The notes under the pieces were generated by a model, which searched no databases, was not told the DNA's origin, and saw nothing but the letters and a program-made list of their open reading frames with translations. A stretch of DNA of 64,000 nucleotides, taken from positions 558,001-622,000 of the forward strand of contig NZ_OY781114.1 in the NCBI RefSeq assembly GCF_963676485.1, read 5' to 3'. Below, piece by piece: positions 46,974-56,793 of the stretch (its first letter is position 1; each line of letters opens with the position of its first letter). A program made the translations under genes and the position numbers. The DNA is from an uncultured Cohaesibacter sp. GTDB taxonomy: Bacteria; Pseudomonadota; Alphaproteobacteria; Rhizobiales; Cohaesibacteraceae.

Positions 46974-48419
46974 ATGGAAATCAAGTCAACCGATTTCAAG
47001 AAGAATGCAAGGGAGGCGCTTGGCGACGCCACCCTGCAGAAGGCTCTCAAGAATGTCGAAGCAGGCTTTATCGGCAAGCGGCAGGCCTCTGTTGATGCGC
47101 TGCCCGAGTTTGATGATTTGCGCGATCTGGGGCGTGATATCAAGACCCATACCCTCAAGCATCTGGATGTCTATCTGGAGGATTATGAGAAGAAGGTCGT
47201 CGCCAGCGGCGGGCATGTACATTGGGCTGAAACAGCTCAGGATGCCTGCGAGATCGTGCGCGACATCTGTCACTCGGTGAATGCGAGAACGGTGACCAAG
47301 GGCAAGTCGATGATCTCCGAGGAGATGCAGCTCAATGCTTTTCTCGAAGCCGATGGCATGGAAGTCACTGAAACCGACCTTGGCGAATATATCATCCAGC
47401 TAAGGGGCGAGCATCCCAGCCACATCATCGCGCCTGCCGTGCATGTGACCAAGGAACAAGTGGAAGCAGATTTTCGCCGCGCCCACGCCAATCTTGACCC
47501 GAACCGCAATCTGGATGATCCAGTGACCCTGCTGGGGGAAGCGCGGGAGATTCTGCGCGAGAAATATTTCGCTGCCGATGTGGGCATCACGGGCGCCAAT
47601 TTTCTGGTGGCCGAAAGCGGCTCATCGGTCATCGTGACCAACGAAGGCAATGGCGACCTGACACAAACGCTCAGCCGGGTCCATGTCGTGCTGGCTTCCA
47701 TCGAGAAGGTGATCCCGACGCTCAATGATCTGGACGTCTTCTTGCGTCTGTTGGCCCGCTCGGCCACAGGGCAGGAACAGAGCGTTTATACCACCATTTC
47801 GACAGGCCCCCGCAGGCCTGAGGATCCGGACGGGCCGGAAGACTATCACGTGGTGCTGCTGGATAATGGCCGCTCGGAAATGCTGGGCACGGATTTTGAA
47901 GAAATGTTGCGCTGCATCCGTTGCGGGGCCTGCATAAACCATTGCCCTGTCTATCACGCAGTGGGAGGCCATGCCTATGGCTGGGTCTATCCCGGCCCGA
48001 TGGGATCGGTTCTGACCCCTTCTCTTGTCGGGGTGGACAAGGCCGGGCATTTACCCAATGCCTCTACATTCTGCGGACGCTGCGAGAGCGTCTGCCCGAT
48101 GCGCATTCCTCTGCCCAAAATGCTGAGGCACTGGCGAGAAAGGGAGTATGAGCGCCATCTCAACCCCACCGCGCAGCGCTGGGGCCTCAAGGGTTGGGCC
48201 TATTTTGCGCGCCGCCCCGCTCTTTATCATCGCACCATGCGCATCGGCATGCGGGTGATGAAATATCTGGCACCCCAGACAGCCTTGATGCGTCTCCTGC
48301 CTGCTGCCAGCAGCTGGACCAAGCATCGCGAATTCCCTGCCCCTGAAGGGAAAACCTTCCAGCAGATGTGGACAGAGCGCCAAGCCGAACATGGACGAAA
48401 TAAGGGAGATGCGGCATGA
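46974..48419 (+). CDS. lutB: Lactate utilisation iron-sulfur protein LutB
   Basis: A 481-residue protein. An N-terminal LUD-type domain (ending with the segment ITGANFLVAESGSSVIVTNE) precedes a ferredoxin-like part with two 4Fe-4S sites, CIRCGACINHCPVY and CGRCESVCPMRIPLP. It transfers electrons from lactate oxidation. AGGGGGGCGC precedes ATG 46974; the stop overlaps lutC by 4 bp (ATGA). Confidence 0.96.
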   Translation: MEIKSTDFKKNAREALGDATLQKALKNVEAGFIGKRQASVDALPEFDDLRDLGRDIKTHTLKHLDVYLEDYEKKVVASGGHVHWAETAQDACEIVRDICHSVNARTVTKGKSMISEEMQLNAFLEADGMEVTETDLGEYIIQLRGEHPSHIIAPAVHVTKEQVEADFRRAHANLDPNRNLDDPVTLLGEAREILREKYFAADVGITGANFLVAESGSSVIVTNEGNGDLTQTLSRVHVVLASIEKVIPTLNDLDVFLRLLARSATGQEQSVYTTISTGPRRPEDPDGPEDYHVVLLDNGRSEMLGTDFEEMLRCIRCGACINHCPVYHAVGGHAYGWVYPGPMGSVLTPSLVGVDKAGHLPNASTFCGRCESVCPMRIPLPKMLRHWREREYERHLNPTAQRWGLKGWAYFARRPALYHRTMRIGMRVMKYLAPQTALMRLLPAASSWTKHREFPAPEGKTFQQMWTERQAEHGRNKGDAA

Positions 48420-49123
48420 CCCGGCGTCACGACAACAACGCAGCCAGGTCGGCTATCCTTGGCAAGATCCGTCGATCCCTCTCCTCTATTGGTGATGAGG
48501 CCGACCCGAACCGCACTCAAGCGCGGCAGGAAGCGCAGCAGCGGCTTGCGACCAAGCCAAAAGGCATTGTGCCAAAACGTGCGCAGGTGGGCCATTATGA
48601 GAAGGTTGCCATGTTCATGGACTATGCCGAGCGGGTTTCTTCGAGCACGCTCCACATTGGTTCCTACGATGATTTACCCGGTGCCGTCACCCAATATTTG
48701 CGAGATCACAACCTGCCGCAAGCCATCGTCATGGGCGAAGACCCGCGTCTGAAAGCCGTCAATTGGCGTATACAACCGCAATTGGTTCGCACCATCGGCC
48801 CATCTGATGGCACAGATCTTGTCGGCGTCAGTCACGCCATGGGTGGAGTGGCTGAAACCGGCACGGCGGTGCTCGCCTCGGGGCTGGACAACCCGACCTC
48901 CATCAATTTTCTACCCGAGCACCACATCATCGTGCTTGATGCCAACGACATCGCGGGAGACTATGAGAGCGTTCATGATCAATTGCGCGAGATGAGTGGG
49001 AAGGCCCATATGCCGCGGGCAATCAACATGATCACCGGGCCGTCTCGCTCTGGCGACATCGAGCAGAAAATCATGCTCGGAGCGCATGGCCCACGGGCGG
49101 TGCATGTCATTGTCATCGGATAG
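48416..49123 (+). CDS. lutC: Lactate utilisation protein LutC
   Basis: A 235-residue LUD-domain protein completing lutABC. Recognisable parts are DLVGVSHAMGGVAETGTAVLA and the ending INMITGPSRSGDIEQKI with HGPRAVHVIVI. An N-terminal helix (RSAILGKIRRSL) matches other LutC. Coupled to lutB by a 4-bp overlap. No lactate permease gene is present here. Confidence 0.94.
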   Translation: MTRRHDNNAARSAILGKIRRSLSSIGDEADPNRTQARQEAQQRLATKPKGIVPKRAQVGHYEKVAMFMDYAERVSSSTLHIGSYDDLPGAVTQYLRDHNLPQAIVMGEDPRLKAVNWRIQPQLVRTIGPSDGTDLVGVSHAMGGVAETGTAVLASGLDNPTSINFLPEHHIIVLDANDIAGDYESVHDQLREMSGKAHMPRAINMITGPSRSGDIEQKIMLGAHGPRAVHVIVIG

Positions 49124-49200
49124 ACGCCTCAATAAAGCTGAGCGAGGCGAGCATTGGCACTCGCCTCTGGCGGCATCCCTTTGAAGCGAAGACAAAAAAA

Positions 49201-49222
49201 GGCCCGCCAAGAATGGCGGGCC
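49201..49222 (-). terminator. Rho-independent terminator of the DUF1127 gene
   Basis: Perfect 9-bp stem GGCCCGCCA / TGGCGGGCC, loop AGAA. The T run (TTTTTTT) follows it on the minus strand, so it serves the gene ending at 49314; it could also slow transcripts from lutABC. Confidence 0.88.
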
Positions 49223-49313
49223 AAGGATAACAGGGGTCAAAAGAACGACCCCTGGCTGCTTAATCAAATGGGCGACCGTCTCGGGAGCTGCCGACGGTCA
49301 GGCATTGCGGCTA

Positions 49314-49679
49314 CTAAGCTCCCTTTGATCCGCAACAAATCGGCGTCGGTTTTATTGCGGTCAATTTCTCTGCTGGAGCCAAATGATACTCTTCAGCTTT
49401 TGGCTGCGCCCAACGGGCCAGCGCTTCCAGCTCACGGGCGTGGATGCGGCGTTTGGCATCAAATGGATCGATCAGCATCGGATCCTTGTAAAGCGGCAGG
49501 GATGCCGCAGTGATCACGTCACCTCGTGTCAGGCCAATATCAGCCAAGGTGCGCTCATCCAGTTCCTGAAGGTTATTCAAGGCTGCGCGATTGCGCAGGA
49601 TGGTCGCCCCCGCTGTCACAAGGCGTACAAGGCCGGCCATTGCCGATGAGAATGCAGAATTCAGAAAAACTGTCAGCAT
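49314..49679 (-). CDS. DUF1127 (YjiS-like) protein
   Basis: A 121-residue protein whose core NNLQELDERTLADIGLTRGDV is the DUF1127 signature; these short Arg-poor cousins of the 45-residue family often link to phosphate, stress or small-RNA regulation in Rhizobiales. AAAGGAGACAAGAC precedes ATG 49679. The N-terminus is mildly hydrophobic, the C-terminus ends in CCGSKGA. A LysR-type regulator is divergent from it. Confidence 0.85.
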   Translation of the reverse strand: MLTVFLNSAFSSAMAGLVRLVTAGATILRNRAALNNLQELDERTLADIGLTRGDVITAASLPLYKDPMLIDPFDAKRRIHARELEALARWAQPKAEEYHLAPAEKLTAIKPTPICCGSKGA

Positions 49680-50081
49680 GTCTTGTCTCCTTTGACTTGA
49701 ACTTCTTCTCCCCTCAGGCGTGCCGAAACATCGATTGAAGCTTGAACGAAGGCTGTTTCTCTGCGGTAATCAGGCGGCAGCTTTCAAAAGCTTTCTGCCA
49801 GAACCACCATTTCCAATACTCAAAAGACACCTGCACCGACCGTCGGAACCCGTAAGATACAGCCAATCAGCAAGTGTCCTTTGTTGTTGTAAACAACTAT
49901 CGCAAAAAGAGAACAATAAATCCAACGAATGTTTTTTATGGAAACCATCTGAATTTTTGATGGATCTAAAACGGCATCAATGATAAATATTGATCAAACA
50001 TATTGATCGCTTTTGCTTATACCATTGCGCGCTGCGCGAATTGCCTGGAATGCATTTCACCCGGGCACATGGAGATTGCTG
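49680..50081. other. Divergent promoter region of DUF1127 and LysR genes
   Basis: About 400 bases, AT-rich near 49900-50010. The dyad GTTGT-AA-ACAAC (49886-49897) is a possible LysR operator. No gene. Confidence 0.45.
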
Positions 50082-50972
50082 ATGAACGCCCTTCTTGATC
50101 TGGACCAGCTTCGCACTTTCATTGCCATTGCCGAAACCGGCAGCTTCACCAAGGCCGCCGAACAGGTCAACAAAACACAGTCCGCCGTCTCAATGCAGAT
50201 GCGTCGGCTGGAAGAGCGGGTTGGTCAGACCATCTTTGTACGAGATGGCCGCCAGAGCCGCGTCACCGACGCCGGCCTGCGTTTGCTTGATTATGCAAGG
50301 CGCATGCTCTCGTTGAATGCGGAAACCATCGCAGCCTTCTCGTCAGATGCCATGTCGGGCAAAGTCCGGCTTGGATTGCCTGATGATTATGCGCCAAGAC
50401 TGTTGCCGACGGTTCTGGCAAGCTTTGCCACCACTCACCCCAATATAGAAATTGAAGTGGTGTGCGAACAAAGCTCCTGCATCCACCGGCGCATTCAGGA
50501 TGGGCGACTGGATCTGGGCATCGTTACCCATGGCAATCGAACTCAGGAACGCAATGGCCGCATCATCCGCTCGGAACCGCTTTTGTGGGTTTCTTCAGCC
50601 CATCACTCCGTGCATTGCCAATCGACCATCCCGCTGGCCCTTGGCACCAAGAGCTGCTCCTGGCGGGCTTCAGCCACAGAGGCCCTTTCCAGAGCCGGCA
50701 AGAAATATCGCATTGCCTATGTCAGCTCTTCTGCGGCTGCCCATACCGGCGCCGTAATGGCCGGGCTGGCGATCTCCGTGCTTCCTGAAAGCGCCTTGAC
50801 GTCCGATATGCGGGTTCTGGGTGAGCGGGAGGGCTTCCCCGAAATGAAGCACTGTGATATCGCTCTTTTGCGTTCGGAAAATGCGCGGGACCGCATCCAT
50901 GATGCTTTAGCCGCGCACATCGTGAATGCACTGGACAATGTTTCCGGCAGCGCTACACTTGCTGCAGAATAG
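50082..50972 (+). CDS. LysR-type transcriptional regulator
   Basis: A 296-residue LysR protein. The winged helix occupies residues 1-65 (LDLDQLRTFIAIAETGSFTKAAEQ, then QSAVSMQMRRLEERVGQTIF); the effector-binding domain follows, with VRLGLPDDYAPRLLPTVLASF. GGAGAT precedes ATG 50082. The likely target is the divergent DUF1127 gene. Effector unknown. Confidence 0.93.
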   Translation: MNALLDLDQLRTFIAIAETGSFTKAAEQVNKTQSAVSMQMRRLEERVGQTIFVRDGRQSRVTDAGLRLLDYARRMLSLNAETIAAFSSDAMSGKVRLGLPDDYAPRLLPTVLASFATTHPNIEIEVVCEQSSCIHRRIQDGRLDLGIVTHGNRTQERNGRIIRSEPLLWVSSAHHSVHCQSTIPLALGTKSCSWRASATEALSRAGKKYRIAYVSSSAAAHTGAVMAGLAISVLPESALTSDMRVLGEREGFPEMKHCDIALLRSENARDRIHDALAAHIVNALDNVSGSATLAAE

Positions 50973-51005
50973 GTGATTGCGCTGTTTCATTGAGCCGGGG
51001 GATTT

Positions 51006-51479
51006 ATGATCAGAAGCACTCTTTTCCAACACCGGACTAGGACATCAATCTCCGGCTTCATGACGGCAAGTCTTCTCCTATTTTGGACGAGTGGCGCTTC
51101 TGCTTCGCTTTACAGCAAGGCAACCCACTATCTGATTGATCAGCAAATCAAAGCCGGATGTGTAGACGGCGTTGGCCGCTTTGATCACAAGGGCGTTTTC
51201 GAGGTGGATCTGAACGGAGACGGGAAACTCGATCTGGTGCTCTCGCATCAGGGTCTTCACTGCGCAGATACCATGGCGCGAAGCAGCAAATGCGATGTGC
51301 AATTCTGCTCGATCCTTGTTTATTTCCGGCAAGGAAAACTGCTCAAGAAGCAGGATGAGTTTGTCGGATATATTCTCAGTTTCCGAGCGGCTCCCGAGCC
51401 GGTTTTCGATATTGCAGAAATAGACGGCACGGTTACCCAGTGGCATCCCAGAGCCTCTCACACCCCTACGCACCCCTAA
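51006..51479 (+). CDS. Exported hypothetical protein with a calcium-type loop
   Basis: A 157-residue protein with a signal-like segment (SISGFMTASLLLFWTSGASA) and a calcium-binding-type loop DLNGDGKLDLVLSH, as in FG-GAP/dockerin-like repeats. Four Cys in the mature part (AGCVDG, HCAD, KCDVQFC) suggest two disulfides in the periplasm. GGGGGATTT precedes ATG 51006. No family recognised beyond the loop. Confidence 0.65.
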   Translation: MIRSTLFQHRTRTSISGFMTASLLLFWTSGASASLYSKATHYLIDQQIKAGCVDGVGRFDHKGVFEVDLNGDGKLDLVLSHQGLHCADTMARSSKCDVQFCSILVYFRQGKLLKKQDEFVGYILSFRAAPEPVFDIAEIDGTVTQWHPRASHTPTHP

Positions 51480-51513
51480 AACAGGCTTCTTTGCATGGGA
51501 TGCTTTCTGGCCT

Positions 51514-52476
51514 CTAGACCGCAGCTTGTTTGCTGCCGCTACGCATCACGAGAATATTGCCCGCAATGATAGCCGCCAGCCCAATCAGTCCCCAAAGGGT
51601 CCATTGATAGCCTTCAAACAGTGTGGAGAGCAGCAGGGCAACAATCGGGAAGAGGACGGTAAGATAGCCAGCTCTTGCCGGACCAATGGAGCTCAGCAAT
51701 GTCATGTAGCCCCAGAAGGCCACCACAGAGGCCATGATGACCAGCCAGGCCATCGCAATCCAGTATTCAGCGCTCCAGTCCATCACAAAGGGCACATCCA
51801 GCACCAGAGCCAGAAACAAAAGCCAAAGAGAACCATAGGTCAGGCACCAGCAGTTGGCGCTGATGAGCGGGATGTCGAATTTCTTGTTTGATACAGACAG
51901 AATATTGCCGGTGCAGAATAGCAGCGTGCCGCCAAGGCCGAAGCCAAGCCCATAAAGAACCCCTTGATCCCCGGCATTGGCGCTGATCTCGGGCCAGAAA
52001 ATCATCCCGATCCCGCATAGTCCCAGAACAGTCCCCACCATGCCCAGCTTTGTCGGGCGCATACCGAGAAACAGAGCACTGAGGATGATGTTGAAGAGGC
52101 TTACCAGCGAGAAGATCACGGCCATGAGGCCAGAGGCGATATAGCCTGCGGCGAAATAGAACATGACAAAGTTGGTCGAAAACATGAAGACACCCACGAG
52201 CGCCAGCCGCAAATGAACCCTCAGCGGAAAGCGCAAAGGATATTTACCCCAAAACGCCCAGAGGAAGGTGACGGCTGCAGCGAGTGTGAAACGGTAGACA
52301 CCCGTAATCAGTGCCGGCACAATTGCGACCTGATGCGCCATGGCGATCCAGCTGGTACCCCAAACCATGATCATCATCACATAGAGCCCGATATCCTTGC
52401 CTGACATGGCCGAAGCCTTGGCTTTCTTGCCAATCGGTGTTCCAGCCTGAGACGGGGGGATGATTGCAGCGCTCAT
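51514..52476 (-). CDS. EamA/DMT-family transporter
   Basis: A 320-residue ten-helix permease made of two EamA repeats. The N-terminal 25 residues are polar; the first helix is IGLYVMMIMVWGTSWIAM, and the second repeat ends with LIGLAAIIAGNILVM. ATG 52476 follows CAGGATAACAAG; upstream in-frame codons would add residues without support. Substrate unknown; relatives export amino acids, nucleotides or drugs. Confidence 0.9.
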   Translation of the reverse strand: MSAAIIPPSQAGTPIGKKAKASAMSGKDIGLYVMMIMVWGTSWIAMAHQVAIVPALITGVYRFTLAAAVTFLWAFWGKYPLRFPLRVHLRLALVGVFMFSTNFVMFYFAAGYIASGLMAVIFSLVSLFNIILSALFLGMRPTKLGMVGTVLGLCGIGMIFWPEISANAGDQGVLYGLGFGLGGTLLFCTGNILSVSNKKFDIPLISANCWCLTYGSLWLLFLALVLDVPFVMDWSAEYWIAMAWLVIMASVVAFWGYMTLLSSIGPARAGYLTVLFPIVALLLSTLFEGYQWTLWGLIGLAAIIAGNILVMRSGSKQAAV

Positions 52477-52895
52477 CTTGTTATCCTGATCATGATGCGC
52501 GGAGGGGATGTCTCCGGTTCGCAAAGAAAGAGAGACTATCAAGCAACTCCACATTTTTCCAATGAGAATGGTTGCAGCATACATCAAATATATTGATCCC
52601 ATCACTCTCCGCCCCAAAGCCCTCGCCATAGTGGCGCATGACAAGCAAGTCTACCGGCAAAGGCACCCTTCCAGTTGCCTTGCTCTATGGGCCATCTATT
52701 TGAGAGAATGCATAGTCGATCCGCGTGCAGAACCAGAATCCTCGCACTCCTTTTGGAGCGTGCACCGTTGCTTGTCTTGCTACATTAATACGTCTCGACC
52801 AAAGCGGAGAAAAGTGGGATAATCTCCGCAAGGCCTTGTATTGCGTTTCGCTCGTTAAGAGCTTTCATTTCACTCTTGCGACAGGAGTTACGATC
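52477..52895. other. Intergenic region
   Basis: About 420 bases between divergent genes. No gene supported; promoters for the EamA transporter and the BA14K-like gene must lie here. Confidence 0.45.
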
Positions 52896-53210
52896 ATGAA
52901 ACTCACTTATTTGGTCGCTTTGGCATTGGTCTTCTCCGCGTTTGGCAGCGTCTCTCTTCCAACCACGGCGACAGCCCAGTTCGCGCCTCCACCGCCACGT
53001 AGCTGGAACCGCCCACCGCCCGTCAGGCGCTGGCGTCCTCCGGTCAGGCGGACTTATCCGCGCTGGCGTCCACAGCCAAGGGTCATCTATCGCCAACCAC
53101 CACCGCGCTATTGCAATGTCCGCGCCTGCTCCATACGGTATCGCAGCTTCCGCGCTTGGGATTGCTCGTACCAGCCATATAATGGACCGCGGCGGCGGTG
53201 CCGACTGTAA
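52896..53210 (+). CDS. BA14K-like exported protein
   Basis: A 104-residue small protein: signal peptide (LVALALVFSAFGSVSLPTTATA), a Pro/Arg/Trp-rich middle (RPPPVRRWRPPVRR...), and a C-terminal motif CSIRYRSFRAWDCSYQPYNGPRRRC close to the BA14K family ending, known in Brucella as an immunogenic, lectin-like envelope protein. ACAGGAG precedes ATG 52896. Function is inferred from that family. Confidence 0.62.
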   Translation: MKLTYLVALALVFSAFGSVSLPTTATAQFAPPPPRSWNRPPPVRRWRPPVRRTYPRWRPQPRVIYRQPPPRYCNVRACSIRYRSFRAWDCSYQPYNGPRRRCRL

Positions 53211-53364
53211 GGAATCTCAAAAGGCTTGGATCTGGCTTCTGAGCTGTTTGCCTGATTTCTTTGTCAGATCTCTTTGTCAAACGTGACCATCATTCCCCGG
53301 AACGGAAAGCTCCGGGGGAGCAAGTGGAAGATGTGCCTGCTTGTCTTGGCCCGGTATTTTTCAG

Positions 53365-53889
53365 CTATGAGATCGCCTTGACAACGCGCGCCATGCCTGC
53401 GGTGAATTCCTGCTGACTTTCGGCACGCAACAGCAGCCCCTTTGCGCTGGCAGAAAGCGCAAAGACCTTGTCATCTGCCTGCTGCCTACTGCTTGCCAGT
53501 TCCCATTTGACCAGCAACCTGCCCATGCGGGTGAAAAGCTCTTCGTCTCCCTCGTGGCCCTTCTCGCGAAAGACTTCCAGCGCGCGCTCAAATATCTCCG
53601 CACCATGCGGCGTGCCGCAGACCATGGGAACGAAATCTCCCGCCCAGCGATCAAATGCTTCAATTATGCGCCTCGTCCCCTCTTTGCTTTCATCGCTCAA
53701 AGCGGCCATGGCTGCCGTATGCGCTTCTTGCGTAAGAGCCATGATGGCCCATTCAAAAACGCCTTCCTTGGATTTGAATTTTTTGTAGATCGACTGACGC
53801 GACAAATCAGCGGCCTTGGCAATGTCTTCCATTGAGGCTTTACGGAAACCATATTGGCAAAAAATCATCACAATTTGATTGACATTCAT
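53365..53889 (-). CDS. TetR-family transcriptional regulator
   Basis: A 174-residue TetR protein. The DNA-binding part is at the N-terminus (ASMEDIAKAADLSRQSIYKKFKSKEGVF, residues about 18-46); the rest is the helical ligand-binding domain. The gene is divergent from an SDR oxidoreductase, and a long inverted repeat in between (53912-53951) is a likely operator for both genes. Confidence 0.92.
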   Translation of the reverse strand: MNVNQIVMIFCQYGFRKASMEDIAKAADLSRQSIYKKFKSKEGVFEWAIMALTQEAHTAAMAALSDESKEGTRRIIEAFDRWAGDFVPMVCGTPHGAEIFERALEVFREKGHEGDEELFTRMGRLLVKWELASSRQQADDKVFALSASAKGLLLRAESQQEFTAGMARVVKAIS

Positions 53890-53911
53890 GGCATCTCTAT
53901 CACACTTAGGT

Positions 53912-53951
53912 TACACAGTTGACACTTATAATCCATTTTGTAAACTGTGTA
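53912..53951. promoter_or_regulatory. Inverted repeat, candidate TetR operator
   Basis: TACACAGTT (53912-53920) and AACTGTGTA (53943-53951) are exact reverse complements, 22 bp apart, in the 121-bp divergent gap. A TATAAT (53927-53932) lies between the half-sites, so bound repressor would cover the promoter. Confidence 0.6.
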
Positions 53952-54010
53952 TATTGATGCTTGACCGTAGCCTCTTCGTTATTGCCTCTCAAGCCTTTTG
54001 GACAGTTGAT

Positions 54011-54955
54011 ATGAACGAACAGCAAATTTCACAAACCAAAATCGAGAATTGGCGCGAAGACCGCTTGCCGAACCTCTCGGGCAAGTGCTTTGTGATCACC
54101 GGAGGCAATTCCGGTATCGGTTTTCAAGCAGCCCAGATGCTCGGACGCAGGGGAGCAGACCTTATATTGGCCTGCCGCTCCGCACAGAAGGCAACCTCCG
54201 CACGCATGAATCTTGAGGCCAGCAGCACCGGGACAGTCAATGTGGTGACCCTTGATCTGGCGGACCGATCAAGCATTTACAGAGCTTCGGATGGCGTGCG
54301 TGCGATGACAAAGCAGATCGATGGCCTCATCAACAATGCCGGTATCATGCAAACGCCCCACCGTCTGACAGCCGATGGATTTGAACTGCAGTTCGGCACC
54401 AACCATTTAGGGCATTTTCTATGGACCAGCCTGCTACTGGACCGGGTGGAAGCCGCTGGCGGGCGTGTGGTTCAGGTGTCCTCCATTGCCCATCGCCTGG
54501 GGCGCATCCATTTTGATGATCTGATGGGCGAGAAGACCTATTCTTCCTCCAAGGCCTACGCTCAAAGCAAGCTGGCCAATCTTATGTTTGCCCTTGAACT
54601 GGATCGACGCCTTGCAAAAGCGCAGAGCCCAGCCATCGCGCTTGCCTGTCATCCGGGTTATTCCAATACCAATTTGCAAAGCACCGGCCCGACCGGCATT
54701 CTGAATTTGATCTACAAACCCCTCAATGCCCTGATAGCCCAGCCCAGTGCATTGGGCGCTGTGCCCACAGTCTTGGCCGCGGCAGGAACGGAAGCCCAGC
54801 GGGGCCATTATTACGGCCCGACCGGTTTTTACGATATGCGCGGACCGGTTTCCCAGAGCTACATCGCGCCCCATGCGCTTGATCAGGAGCAGTCAGCGCG
54901 CCTTTGGGCAGAGAGCGAACGGCTCCTTGGTATTTCTTTCCTGAGTCAAGACTAA
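54011..54955 (+). CDS. Short-chain dehydrogenase/reductase
   Basis: A 314-residue SDR. The cofactor loop is TGGNSGIGFQAA (residues about 31-42), the structural motif NNAGIM, and the catalytic Tyr/Lys lie in SSKAYAQSKLANLMF. VACHPGYSNTNLQ follows, as in retinol-dehydrogenase-like SDRs. ATG 54011 is preceded by GGACAG. Controlled probably by the divergent TetR. Substrate unknown. Confidence 0.93.
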   Translation: MNEQQISQTKIENWREDRLPNLSGKCFVITGGNSGIGFQAAQMLGRRGADLILACRSAQKATSARMNLEASSTGTVNVVTLDLADRSSIYRASDGVRAMTKQIDGLINNAGIMQTPHRLTADGFELQFGTNHLGHFLWTSLLLDRVEAAGGRVVQVSSIAHRLGRIHFDDLMGEKTYSSSKAYAQSKLANLMFALELDRRLAKAQSPAIALACHPGYSNTNLQSTGPTGILNLIYKPLNALIAQPSALGAVPTVLAAAGTEAQRGHYYGPTGFYDMRGPVSQSYIAPHALDQEQSARLWAESERLLGISFLSQD

Positions 54956-55532
54956 CTTATAAGAACTACAAATTCAGGCCTACCACCATACTGGTATCCC
55001 TGTTTTATTGTCCATTTTTATAGCATAAACACCAGTATTTTGTCTGTTGATATAGCAATTTTTATGCCGAAAACAGTACAAAATTAAAAATCACTCACGC
55101 GACGATATTTCCCTTGACTAAACTACATAGTTAAGAGCAAACATATACTTGCAGGGTTATTACGAGTCGATATATAACGACCAATGCACATCGCTTACAG
55201 GCGTCAAGAGGCAATATATTTATGACACATTGTTGTTCTACAAACTGTAGGCAGAAGGCAAACCTTGAAAAATAAGCAGAACTGCTCAGGGAAGCAGTGC
55301 AAGGCGTGTTCGTTCAAGTGCCGACAATCTTTATTTGTCGTATCAGTTTCGCGCATGAGTCCTCGGCTTCGATATGAGGGGGAATATCGAAGGCTTAGAC
55401 AGGTCCCCGGATTTTTCATGTGCCATTATAGCGACACATATTCCGAACCGCCCTTCATCAGCCAACCCTGGCGCTTCATCCAACCGCGACAACTCCGTCG
55501 CAGACCGGAATTTGCTTAAAGGGAGGTCCTGT
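54956..55532. other. AT-rich intergenic region
   Basis: About 580 bases. AT-rich to about 55200; a Cys-rich short frame near 55265 (CSGKQCKACSFKC) starts with TTG and has no ribosome site, so it is not called. No hairpin terminator seen after the SDR gene. Confidence 0.45.
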
Positions 55533-56555
55533 ATGCAACTCAATAAGGTTCAAACCACCGAAGACATCAACTTTCACGCGCCCTACCGCGGCAAGATGGT
55601 GAAAAAATCAAATGCAAGCCTTGCCCATGACCTTGCCTGGCATGGAGGCCTGCATCCTCTTGAATCGTGGCAATTCTCGACCAGCCTGCGTGGCGGGGAG
55701 CATCATTTCAGCTTCCGCGTCCATCTGCTCATAATCCAGCAGCGAGACAGCGAGGCCCAGATTTCCGTAAGCATGTGCCTGATGGATCAGGATACAGGCT
55801 GGATTCGTGAGGTGGAGAATACTGTTCCTCTCAAGGATATCATGATCAGCGAGCAGTCCCTCAAATTCTCTACCGAGGAGCTGGAGATCTATGGCAGCGG
55901 CAATGAATTGACAATCAATGCCGAACTGCCCGATGCATCGATCGAGCTGTCAGGTCACGTCAATGCGCCTATTCTGGTGAATAACGGGGAAGGCAATTTC
56001 CACTTCCTTGGCGCACAGCAATATAAGTTCGCTCTGCCAGCCATTCAGCTTTCCGGCAATGTCATCCTCATGGGCAAAGCGCAAAGCGTTACCGGTGCCA
56101 TGTGGCTCAACCGGCAGTTTGGTGCATTGCCACGGCGCTTCAGCCTCGACAGGAACCTGGAACATCGCCAGTGGATCAACCTTTATCCGCAGCTTGATAA
56201 CGGAATCCGGCTCAGCGTCTCGCAATTGTGGGATTTCACACGCAACCGGCAGGATACCTGCTGCACCGTGGTGCTGCCTGATGGCACTCATATTGTCGAG
56301 AAGATCGATCCCTTGGAGATGAACGATTTCATGGATAGTCGGCTCTCTGGCCGTCGTTATCCGCGCCATGTGGTTCTTTCGCACGAACCTTTTGAAACTT
56401 GCCTGCAGATCAACCTGCCCTACCAGCAACGAGAAGTGGTTTCCAAGATAGGCAACCTGATCAAGTTCGATGGCAAGATTGATGTGAACGGCTATATGTA
56501 TGGCGAGGAAGTCACCGGCGACGGCTTCGTAGAAATGGTTGGTCGCTGGCGCTAA
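55533..56555 (+). CDS. CrtC/AttH lipocalin-like domain protein
   Basis: A 340-residue soluble protein with two lipocalin-like beta regions. N-terminal: WHGGLHPLESWQFSTSLRGGEHHFSFRV; middle GAMWLNRQFGALPRRFSLD matches the WxDRQ element of CrtC/AttH; the end GYMYGEEVTGDGFVEMVGRW matches the second domain. CrtC hydrates carotenoids, AttH members are mostly uncharacterised. Here no carotenoid genes are near. A strong GGGAGGT site precedes ATG 55533. Confidence 0.75.
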   Translation: MQLNKVQTTEDINFHAPYRGKMVKKSNASLAHDLAWHGGLHPLESWQFSTSLRGGEHHFSFRVHLLIIQQRDSEAQISVSMCLMDQDTGWIREVENTVPLKDIMISEQSLKFSTEELEIYGSGNELTINAELPDASIELSGHVNAPILVNNGEGNFHFLGAQQYKFALPAIQLSGNVILMGKAQSVTGAMWLNRQFGALPRRFSLDRNLEHRQWINLYPQLDNGIRLSVSQLWDFTRNRQDTCCTVVLPDGTHIVEKIDPLEMNDFMDSRLSGRRYPRHVVLSHEPFETCLQINLPYQQREVVSKIGNLIKFDGKIDVNGYMYGEEVTGDGFVEMVGRWR

Positions 56556-56793
56556 TCATTCCGCGCCGTTTTATAATGCTTGCTGATAGAGGAAGACCCC
56601 GCACCTCTCTTCAGCGCAGGGATGGGACGAGATTGGCGAACGATGTTCCTCGTCCTGTTAAGCCTGTAGTTCCCGGGTGTGTTGTGCATGGTCTAGTGAA
56701 CCATACCGCCCGTACCGAACCATCCGAGAAATGTCTCCTAGTATTGGTTGATTGCAGTCCCCGCACATTTTTTGTCACGAAATGCCTTGCTGC

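Noticed and set aside
55265-55519. Cys-rich small protein (CSGKQCKACSFKC)
   Set aside because: TTG start without ribosome site, and the frame runs into the leader of the CrtC-like gene; no conserved ending.
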